Shown here in pieces: positions 50,301 to 62,300 of a DNA stretch of 64,000 nucleotides. The notes beneath the pieces were generated by a model. That model was not told the origin of the DNA. It ran no database searches and saw only the letters and a list, made by a program, of their open reading frames with translations. How positions within the stretch are numbered: the first letter of the stretch is position 1; the number at the start of each line of letters is the position of its first letter. The position numbers were made by a program, and so were the translations under genes. The stretch is taken from the NCBI GenBank assembly GCA_002633005.1, contig NMRA01000169.1, positions 149,679 through 213,678 on the forward strand. Reading direction: 5' to 3'. The DNA comes from Phoronis australis. Its lineage: Eukaryota > Phoronida > Phoronidae.

Positions 50301-53300
50301 CTGTAGCAGCCCTTACAGACCTTGAAAAATCAAAGAAAACAATTTTTGCAATTATTTTGTTTGAAATTAGTGAGATTTTTTTTTTTTTAATTCTATGAAA
50401 CTACGTACCCTGGAGCTGGTTGCACTGGAAAGCCTATTATGTGTCATGGAGCGGGCCTCATCATGAATTCCATTCACCGACTTTTTCCGTCGCACTGGAC
50501 GGTGAGGATCATCTGTGGAATCTTTGCGAACTGGCACATGATAGAGCGGTACACGGTCAGGGTCATCTGTAACAAGCAGAGTTGTCAACTTTATTATAAC
50601 AGTAAATTTCAGTCCTAAAAGCAGCAAAGTAGTTTTTGACCTCAAGCACAATACGATCCATTGATTCAGCCTTACACACTCCTCCTTCATCATCTGAATA
50701 TATTGAGAATAGAAAAGCTGATGATGGGCATTTGTAGACTGAGGGTCCCATGCACGAATGGGTGTATTTTACGCACTCTTTTTTATACGAGCACACCCCA
50801 GTGAGCAACTTACATTCGTTTTTAGGTGTTTTCTTCTTAGCCTCCTTACTGTCAAATCTGCCCTCATTGGTCAGCGCGCATACTGTGAATGTGTACTCAG
50901 TGTTGGGGGTGAGGCGGCGTGCTGTGTGATGGAGCTCTGTGCCTGAGTAGATGACGTTGCTGTTCATGATGACGTCGTAACGATTGATCCGACCAATAGG
51001 GACCTCCGGTGGATGCCAGGAGAGGTGGATCTCGTTGCGGCCCATGATTGACAGCTGTGGCTTGGAGGGGCAGTGAGCACCTGACAAATGAAGTAATTGA
51101 TGGAAATTTTCAACAACTTTGAACTTTTTTCAATTTCAAGGGCTTCTTACACTGTCCTAAATGCCCACAATTTTGTAGCTCTGGTACCTGTAAATAAGAA
51201 AATTGTGAATTTGTGTCTTTGAGCAAGAAGCTTTTATTCACTGAGAAGTCAATCATGGTATATTTATAGAACATTAGACATTCCAACCTGTGTCAGCTGT
51301 GTCAGCACCAATAGATGACTTGGGCCCTTTGCCTTTAGAGGTGGCTGCACACACGTAGACCTCGTACGACGTACTCGTGTGAAGACCCGTCAGAATACAG
51401 CTCAGTTCGTGGGTATGTTCCACTGCTGTTCTACCTGTCAACAACATTACGCTGAAGAATAGTCACGGTCAGAAGCAAGAGAAATCTTTTTTTACAATAC
51501 ATACAACATCCTTAACAAAACCTTAGGTTAGGTGTATTATGGCTTAGCCTAATATTAACATTTGCATGCAATTGATACCACAATACAATGAGAAAAGTGG
51601 GACAAAAATGTTCACAAAAATGTTCACAAATAGGCTGAAACATGAAGGTAACCAATGATGTTTTTGCACAATCGAGGAGCCCAAAGCTTGCCATAAATTT
51701 AGGAAAAAATGGTTCAGCTGTTATGACTCTCAAACAACAACGAATAAGCAGTGCATGTATCAGAAAACACTGATTAACAAAACTGTTACCAAGGTTTCAA
51801 TGGTGAGAACTGTGCAGTTTGAGCAGACAAGCAGTAGTCAGATAGCTGCTCAACCTGCATGCTATTATAGTACAAGACAAAAGTAATCAGACAAAATACT
51901 GTTAGCACATCAGGACTGCATCTGTTAACAATGACTGGTAATAACTATTAGGCTCCTAATTACAGAGTGGCTTAGCCACGTTATTTACTGTAATGTTCAC
52001 TGACCTTCATTCTGGGTCATTTCTCTGATGATGAATTCAGTTTCTGCTCAGCAGTCACTACGGCAAATGCTGGGTCATTTTGTCTGAATACTTTTGGAGT
52101 GCACTATAACTCTGAGAAGTCCACTGTGCTTTTTTCCTAAATTCTATGCCTTGTAAAACACATTTTGGGTTCCTGAAATACACTTGTCTACCTCCTACAA
52201 TAAAAATTCCTTGAACCCTCACTTCATTTTTGTTTAGTTTTGGGACACCTTATTTGTGGATGGCATCTGATGTGTACACTAACAATTTTCATTCATTCAA
52301 ATAACAGTGTGCCTTGCATCACATCCATCCCTCACCTAAGTAAACGTGATATCCCTTGAGAACTCCATTGGGACTCTCAGGCGGCTCCCAACCGATCTTG
52401 AGCTGTGTAGCTGTAGCACCAAGAAGTCTGACATTCACCGGGGGTCCAGGCACTAATTGGAGATACAAATGTAACAGATGACGCAGTACTGAGGACACTC
52501 ACCAGAGGTCCAAGCACTAATGAGAGATACAGTGTAACAGATGACACTGTAGTGAGGACACTCACTGGGGCCCAGGCACCAAATACAAATCAATTATGTC
52601 AAAATATGTACAGAACCTCAAAGTGGTCTCAGGGAAGTAAGATATAACATTAAAAAATAATGCAATGTTTAAGTCTTGACATGTTTTGAGGTGTCTTGAC
52701 ATAATTTTCATATTAAACAAAAATAAAACCATCTACCAAGGCTGTACCTCGGGAGCAAGTTTTCGGATATACAGAATTTATCAAACACGTGACACTTTTC
52801 ATTGTTGACAGTCTTTATTCCATTTTGTTCACATCTTCGGGATAAAACTCTACTCTCAATGGAAGTATTTTACACCCGCTGTGTCCCACTGTGTATGTCT
52901 CCAGCTTATGCTCTGCAGTGGCATCATTTTATATTCACTTGAGAATGAAACAAGTAATTGTTAATATTCAAAATATCGTGTACCTTTCAATTATGCCGCT
53001 AGTTCAGTTACTTCATCTATGTTCTGTTAAGAGTAGAGTTTTACCAATTAAGAAACAGAATAAAGACTGGTAACAATGAAAAGTGTTGTGTGTTCAATCA
53101 ATTCTGTATATCTACCGAGGCCAGTACAACATGCGAGACTGAGCCATATACAACATCATAGTAAGTTATCACTGGCAATTCATCAGACTCTCACACTGTT
53201 CTGGCCTCATTAGACCGACACATTTTGTTTCTGAGGATGATGTGAACACATAAACCTGAGAAGATCTCGTCATTATTCTTAACATTATATGGAACCCCTA

Positions 53301-56300
53301 GAATTCTAAAACAAACAGTAACTCTGAATCATTTGTCACATATTAGGCACAACTTTAGTCAAACTTATCATTTGTCGTTAAAGCAGCTACAAGCCCATTA
53401 TCTGTCAGAAAAAACAAAATTAGTTTAAATTCGATTAAGTTCCAATTGTTGGCAAGAAATTGATCTCAATTTGTTCATTAGTCAAGAAGTTAGAGATGAC
53501 TTGTGAGTTAATTTTGTGAAGAACTGACAGGTTGTTATCAGTTGACATTAGGCTCTAAAAGCTTTTCAGAATGTCACTGACTATAGCTGCTACTTTTAGA
53601 TGGGCAACAGCTGTATCCGTGTAAGTTGTTATGGTCAGACTTGCTCCACTTTAGTCGCATTAGATCGCAAACTGGATCAGTGAGTCTGAGTCATTTACAC
53701 AAAGACTGTCTGCACATGCTCGCATAAACAATAGTGAACGCCCAAACTATCTGGCATGCCAGCGGATCACACGAATATACGCTATTGCGCAAACACATTT
53801 GAAAGATGGCCCCTTTCCACACTACCCCAATTGTGTTTAGACAAGCAGTTGAAAGAGGAGCAACTGATGGAGTGCAACTCGCTCTACCTCTCAAACTGGC
53901 GCCAAAAATGGCAACTTGCTCCATGTGGGTCGTGTTTACACGCACACATGTGCCCAATCAGTTGTTCCGCGTTAGTTGCTCAGTGACAACTGTCTCCCAT
54001 GTAAATTCAGCTTATATGTGCGGAACATGGTCTGGATGAATAATGAATTGGCAGTTATTTGCAAATCCAGAAATGGCTTCTCATTCAAGTAAGAACTAAA
54101 TTGTGACCAATTATATTGCACTAAGGATGTCTAAATCAAATGTTCAAATAACTTCAATTTTTCATGAAAACTTTGAAACAGTTTGTTGTGTACAATGACT
54201 GTAATATGAGTTAAGTACCCAATCCTGGCGACAATGGCACAAAACACAGTCATATTTGGTGCCTGGTCCATCGAATGCAATAACACAGTAACAAAAACTC
54301 ATAATTACATGACTCATCTGTCGTTGCTATAGCGACATCACTGAATGGGCTCTCATCACCCTCCGTGACAGCCCTGACCCTGAATGTATACTTTGTGTAT
54401 GGCTCCAGTCCTTTCAGTAGACACTGACAGTCCATGCCACTGTAGACACACTTAACCCCATCAAACACCTGGTAGCGAACTTCAAACCCACTTCGTGTAA
54501 TGACCTCTGGCCAGACTAACTCCACCTGGTGGGGGCCTTTAACTGTGGTATAGATGAAGAGAATAAAACAATGAGTGGTATTACACGCTTATTGTAGCAC
54601 AGGGTTCTTAACAATTATGCAAAAAATTGTTAAAATAAAAATAACGCTTTAACATGAATTAATATATAAGTTGAACAGCACAAAAAATGAGCAGTGAAAC
54701 TTTTAAGATTGAACTGCAAGGAATGAGATTGATGATACCAACCAGTCAATTATATAAACAGACATACCCTCTGCAGTCAGGGGCCCAGGACGAGACAGTC
54801 GTTTCAAGATGGCTAGTGTGGCATGCACCTCTTCCAACATGTCCTCCCCAATAGTCGTCTTACAAGAGATGGCAGTCAGTGATGGGACAACAGCGGTGTG
54901 GTCCCTCAACATAAGGCATCCCCGCGGTTGGCTGGCAAGAGTATGGAGGGTCCTGGCAATACAAAAAGGAAAGGAATGGTGACCATTTTATCAGAGATGC
55001 ACACCTCCCATTAGCAATGGAGTGTGGGAAATCACTCGCCACAGTTGACAAGGTCCAATACCAATGGAGGATTGAACAAGAACAAAGACACATAGCTGCA
55101 TTCTGCACAACTAAGACTCACATTAGATTGCTCTTGTGGCAAGAGATGCATTGGAAATGTAAACAGTGAATCAGATTCAATCCCACAATTCATCATTCCA
55201 CACTGACATACCAATCACTTCAATGGCCCCATTTTGTAAAGATAGGCTAGTAATTTCTGAGCATATTCATGAAACGCTCGCCTCGCACTCGTGTGATATT
55301 GCAAGGTCTGGTGGAGTCATGCTTTTCTCGTAAGAAATTTGGGTCTACAAAATGACAAAGTCTCAAAATGAACAAAGAGATCGCGGGAAAAGAGCAAGAT
55401 GTGTCTTAAAGTTGTCAAGTTCGAGATTTATGCCAAAATTGAATATTTTTGACATCCTTTTGTTTGCTAGTGCCATGAAGGATTTGTTTCAGAATGAAAA
55501 TAATTGTGTTGCTATGGTATAGAACTGTTACTTCCATATCCCGAGTGGTAAAAGGACTTGTTTATAATTTGGTTTTAAGGAATGAAAATGTCTCGTACAA
55601 ATACAGTTGCATCCTATTTACAGTAAAAATTTTCTAATTTTGGAGTCTCTGAAATTTGATACTTTGAAACATAAGTTAGTCAAAATCTAATTTTTTAGAC
55701 TGAGGCATGCACAATTTGACATTAAAATTTAAAATGTTTCTAAAAATCAGACATCAATGTATTTTGCATCTGCTCAACAAAGTTTTACATAAAATTGTCA
55801 AAGATAGCTGCCAAACATAATATTCGTGTTTTTTGGGAATTTGGGACAGCCGAAATTACTCAAAGACATTTTCTAAATTTCGCAATGAGCTCCGACCTTT
55901 AGCAAAATAAATTATTTTTCACTGAGCCAAACTGGAGAATTTTTACCAGTGACAATACCACCAACTTGTGGTGCTGTACATACATGGCAGCAAACCATCC
56001 AGTTTCAGGATCATCTGATGAAAGAAGTTCCGTCAGTGTTCTTAGCACCTCATCAATGTGACTGTTGCCGAGGAGACGCGCATGCCCGTCAATGCTAGTT
56101 GCTAGGCAACTCAGAGCAAAGCAAGCATTCTTGCTTGAACCTGGATCTGTACAGCACAGCATCTTGGCAAGATTTGAGATCTGCAGAGAAAGTGTTTTAT
56201 AGTGTTTAACTTGTTGTTTAGTAACAGCAGAGTGGTTAGGAGTGAGGGCAACTGAAATCTGTTTCAACAAAAAAAAAGTTTAAAAATAAGGATATCCCAA

Positions 56301-59300
56301 AACTTATTCTCAAAAATTGGCTGCTTCTACAATTTTACATATTTTTTGTAAAATACCTTATCTTTATTCTCGGGCAACTTCAAATAAAAAATATACCATT
56401 TGCCAAGAAAGAAGATTTAGGAGAACCTTCTTGAACAGGATGGAAATTTGTCATAGTCAAAGGTTACAGAGCTGTCATTCAAATCAAATCTTCCGCTAGA
56501 CAAAGCACAGTTTATGCATCCTCAGTCCTTTCTTTCATCGAGTCACCATAATATTGAGTCAACGTGTACATAGCAATGATGACGCCAAAAACGGCAAAAC
56601 ATAGTTTTGAGCCTGAGGGCATTGTGTGTCTGCATGTATACAACCGTAGTGTGTCTGCATGTATACGACCGTTGTGCGTCTGCATGTATGTGACCGTTGT
56701 GCGTCTGCATGTATACGACCCTTTTGCGTCTCCATGTAAAATTATATGATCGTTGTCCTCTGTATCTATACGACTGTTGTGCGTCAGCATGTATACAACC
56801 GTAGTGTGTCTGCATGTATACGACCGTTGTGCGTCTGCATGTATGTGACCGTTGTGCGTCTGCATGTATACGACCCTTTTGCGTCTCCATGTAAAATTAT
56901 ATGATCGTTGTCCTCTGTATGTATACGACTGTTGTGCGTCTGCATGTATACGACCATTGTGCGTCTGCATGTATACGACCGTTGTGCGTCTGCAATGAAA
57001 GCACCATGTCCTAGTCGCCATACCGCCTCTGACTTACTGTTCAGGAAAACAAATCCTCACCGAAATTCATTAATTTGATTTAGTAATTTAACACTTCACT
57101 ACGATTTCTATTGCCCATTTCGCACTTGGTTTCTTGATACCAGTCACCCCAAGGCGTGATATGTTTCACAATGAACTGTTGACCTAATTAATTGCTGGCC
57201 CTATCTTTGACTTACTTTGACTCAAGGTACATTCACAAAATTAAAATAATGTTTTAGTGACAATTAAGTAAATTACGCACAACTAATTCAGCTCACAAGG
57301 AGAGTGAATGTTGAAATAGCGAACAACACAGTTAAGGCATGTATAGATTTTATTGACAAAAAGAAACAAGTTTTCACTTAATAATTAAGCAATAACTCTT
57401 AGATTTTATAGACTCGCAACGTTTCCCGCTATTTTTCGACTTCGGCAAATCCACTTAATTTGAGCTTAGGAACACAAGTTCTAGAAAATGGCTAAGTGAA
57501 TTTCACTGAAATTTTCCAATTTTAATATTTTATTCATCAATCTCAAAAAGCTATTACATGTTCCTTTTCAACGCCTAGTCATTACGAATCAGTCTCCTGG
57601 ACAGTTAAAATCAAGAAATTTCCAACAACACAATCTGATGATCTGGTATCATGTTGGATTAAACTTGACAAACAAGGCTATTGTATTGGTACACAGTGCT
57701 GTGGTAGTAAGTGGGTCAGAGCTTGCAGTCACATAGTGGAATCACCAGGTAAACGTTTGGTCTAATTTCTCTGAAAGTCAACTGTTTTTCTCCGTTCAAA
57801 GTTTTTTGGTGATAGTATTTCATACAAAATACATCTTCTTCAAGACATTTGTTGAATGTCGTTTGGAAATAGTATTTTTAAGTATCGGTTAGCGTCAGGC
57901 GCACTGTTTACAATTGCTGGATTACCTGAGCTTATCAGATGGGCACAGACAAGACAGCTGGACTATGTAAACATTGGTTTGCCAACTTTCTCCCTTACTA
58001 TCACTCTCAAACTGATAACTACACGACTTTATCCCAACTACCCCATCAGTGAATCAGGATACTCATTTCACAGCACTGGTGCCTAACATTTCCGTACCGT
58101 AAAATAGACATATACAACTACTATAATTATTATCTAAAAATACCATACGATTTGCAACTTAATTTGGCATAGAAATAAAACTAAATAAGAAATTGCAATG
58201 CCTAATAGCTAAGTATTTTTGAGGTAAATTGTGAAGTTTTCATTTAAAAAGGATTCCATTCCAAGTGGTTATTTGCTACAGGGCTGATGTACCTTTCTAA
58301 AAAATGAAATTTTGACTTAAAAAAGGTGGAAATGTAACAAATATGGCAAAGAAATATAAAACATCTTTTTAAATTCTCTGATTTTTTCATTCACCATTAT
58401 ATACCATTATATGTGTGTGTGTGTGCGTGTGTGTGTGTGACTGTGTATGTGTACTTTTACTAGTGGACATCCTCTATTTTTGATACATGAGTTAGAATGA
58501 AGGTCACTAATTATAAAATAAGGTTTGAAATATCACAAAAAGACTGCTTCTGGGTTAAAGATTTCAAGAAACATGAAGGCCATAAGAACTGCCAACTGCC
58601 AAGAAACAATGCTGACTACATTAATTTTATTTTTATAAAAACAATCTTCCTCACAATTTTAGATTTTCATCAGATTTTTAAGCAGTAAGTTTTAAAATAT
58701 TTTTATACTTAATATCATACTTTTGCTAAAGTTACACAAACGGCAGAGCGAAAAAAGTGTAATACCAAAGTACGGAGGTCTTCATCCTAAAATGTCTATG
58801 GAGCAAGTGTAGTACTCTCAAAAATAAAGTTTTATGAGTTTTCAGCAGGAAATTTTCTGGACGTGCTGTTTTTTTGACGCTACATGCTGCGAAAACTGTT
58901 CAAGCTGATGAAACTAAATACCTTCAGAACACAGCTGGAAAATTTGACCAAATGTGTAAAAATGTATCACACACAAAAGTCAGCCTGCTAGACAACTAGT
59001 GTCAAAACAAACTAAACCAAGTAATTGCAAAAACCAACACGCTTTACTAGATGATCAATCATCCAGTTTGTTAAGGAAGAAAATTTAACAACACATCAAA
59101 CTCAACATCAATTCAATATTTGCTCAGTGTCAACTAACCAAACATGGCTCAATATACTTGGGATATATTCATCACTTTAATATTTAGTTACACGGCCTGA
59201 CTGACATGATCGTAACTCAACAGACAGAGTAGCTTCAATATCTCTATGGCAACGCTGTTTGGCTTACAAATAGAGGCATAAATTTGGTCAAGATCAAAAG

Positions 59301-62300
59301 CTGTTCAATTGATTATCTGAAATGTGATATTATGGTTTGGCAATTGAAAGCCTGCTTCAAGTACAAGCTCTTGATACAAGTCATTACATAGATTTGACAA
59401 GTGGCTTCAGTTAGGTATGGCAGTCTAAAATATTAGAAGTGCCCACTGGCTGCAGTAATAAGTACACTTTTTATGTAATCTATGTCACTATAATGAGAGT
59501 GGTCCTGCACACCCCCAGCTCACAACAACTGCAGGGCTCAGTGCTTAGCATGTGATCAACCACCCAGATTAGACCAGGTAAAATTCCTAAGTAACTAAAC
59601 GGGAAACACATGTATGGTCACAAGAAAACAATGAATAAAGACACAATGTATGCAGAAATGTGTTGGCCAGAGAAACACATATACATGCAGTTGGCACAAG
59701 GGATATTTGATGTAATGAACTGGACAAAATCTTTGTCAAAATGTGACACCATCTTCTTACTTCCCCGTCACATTTTGCACGCTAGCAATTTGGCAGTTTT
59801 ATTAGGTCATCAAACAAAATTTGAGGATGTATTGGCGACCTTCAGGTCGTGCAAGTCGCCAAAATGAGCCCTACTAAGTGACTATCAGATTGGGCGAATG
59901 TATATTTCAAAGGCGAGAATTCATTTATTTTTGTTTCACTCCAGATTAAATTTTGAGGCAAAGTTCCATAAAATAACCATTTACATGTCACTCAAACTAT
60001 GAACTTAATCGCAAAATCAGCATAGATAGAATACAATGTCCAATCGCATGACATGACACAATTATAGGACTGCTCAATGATACAGATGTAGAGCTGCATA
60101 ATGACAGAAATGTAAACAGGCATAAAGACACGAATGTAGGACTGCACAATGATAGAAATGTAGAGCAGAATAATGACACAAATGTAGGACTGCATAATGA
60201 CACAAATGTAGGACTGTATAATGACACAAATGTAGGACTGAATAATGACACAAATTTAGGACTGCATAATGACACAAATGTAGGACTGCATAATGACACA
60301 AATGTAGGACTGCATAATGACAATAATGTAGGACTGAATAATGACACAAATTTAGGACTGCATAATGACACAAATGTAGGACTGTAGAATGACAAAAATG
60401 TAGACAGGCATAAAGACATGAATGTAGGACTGCACAATGATAGAAATGTAGAGCAGAATAATGACACAAATGTAGGACTGCATAATGACAAAAATGTAGG
60501 ACTGGATAATGACACAAATTTAGGACTGCATAATGACACAAATGGAGGACTGCATAATGATACAAATAAAGGACTTAATAATGACACCAACGTAGGACAA
60601 CAAGATGATAAAAATGTAGGACTGGCCACAGTACTACCATATAAATGAACAATTTAGTGTTAACTTGCCTTATAGTAGAATTTGATACTTTGTGACAGTT
60701 GCAAAACAACTGAACATTGTTATTTTGTGAAAAGGGACACCACAAAGTAGTAGTGATATTACCAACACAGAGCTCAAAATACTTACATTGTACAGTAATT
60801 AATCCATAAAGCCTACAAACAAACTAATCCTTACCATTTTTTCAGACTCTGGTAACCCAAGTAAGCGTTTCCGTCCTTCGTCAATGTCACATATTCGACC
60901 AATAGCAAAGGCTGCATTCATCCCTTTGCCTAGACACCAGAAAACATAATTCAGTATCAAGCCGATCTCTGCCTGTTCTCCATCTATGACAACAAACAAC
61001 ATCAAGAACAAGGTAAAAATGCTCTAACTGTAAACTAAAATAAAGTTTGCAACCATTATTTACTGCCAAACTCATCGCGTAAGATGTAGTTCATGTTTTT
61101 CGACTCGAGTCTCAACTTTACTAAATGAAATCTTAACTATCAAACCTCACTGGGTAGCTAATAGCATAACGGTGCATTATGGGTGAACACAGAGTGTAAA
61201 CATCTACTAGGCTAATTTCAATTGCTGATATTCAACATTTATGAATCAAAGTTATTGACATGACTGAATATGCACTAGGAGTGAAGACTAAAAGTCTGTG
61301 AATTTCTCATCAGAAAATGATTTAAGATGAATGGTATTTATAGTAGCTGTAAAAATACAAAATTTTATTGCTAGTAATGGAATTGCATTTATTTGAATGT
61401 ACAAATTAATATCTATGCAATAAAAACCCAGGCTGCAGCAAAAACAGATAAACAAAGGTTTATTGAGTCAAGCACAGAATGCTGCAACGTTTTGTACGTG
61501 CCACTTAATTGTAATGGACATATTTATCACTCCGTAGTGAAAATACCAACGGTCAAATCTCACAAATTTATAACACAATATGGTGAACAACAGAAATGTT
61601 ATTTTCCTCATTTTTTCTGTACGTTAATGATTTTCCATATTCAGGTTCTGTACCAAGATAGGTACTATCAGGTAGTTTTTGGAATATCTGTGGATATTCG
61701 CAATAATATTAGAAGCCCTTGAAAAATAAAAAGGGCAACTTTTGCGATTATTTTTATCTGAAATGGTGAGATTTTAGCGTCACTCTTTGCAAAATGCATT
61801 CTAAATTCCCTTTTGCTTGAGCATAACGTTTTACAAAACAGAGAAAACTTCAAAAGATTGCAAAAAACCTCAACTTGGTTTATAATTGTGCTGATATAAA
61901 TCAGCATGTCGATGCAGTACAAGTAAGAATTATTAGTCTTCATAGTTACACACTGTTGGCCATATTGCATGACAAGTGCCACGTTCATACCCGTCGCAAT
62001 CTTTTCAGACTTAACTTTAGGACACACGATGTGACCAATATATGGCACGTAAGAAGATTAATAACTTTTTTGTTGTTTCTTCTTTGAAACATTAATGTTT
62101 TTTACTCATGAAATAATCAACCTGCTTCGTCGACTCCTAGTGACCCCACCAGCCTAGTGAGAATGTGACTTGAAAGTTCATGGTTGAGCAGCTTGCAACA
62201 TCCCTCCTCAGCAATAGTGATTCTGTAGGAAATAAGTCAGTGTACAGTAAGATGCATATTACAAACCAGGCACTGCACATTATGTATATGACACCTGACG

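Noticed and set aside
50567-50813. Read-through coding of the 247-base intron between exons 9 and 10
   Set aside because: The frame stays open through it, but the length is not a multiple of three, so retention would shift exon 10. Both splice sites are canonical.
56512-57021. 169-residue repeat protein on the minus strand
   Set aside because: The frame is kept open by the 25-bp minisatellite; there are no splice sites, no homologue and no non-repeat domain.
59992-60648. Repeat proteins of 76-210 residues on both strands
   Set aside because: Artefact of a stop-free 24-bp unit. Kept only as a finding to test.
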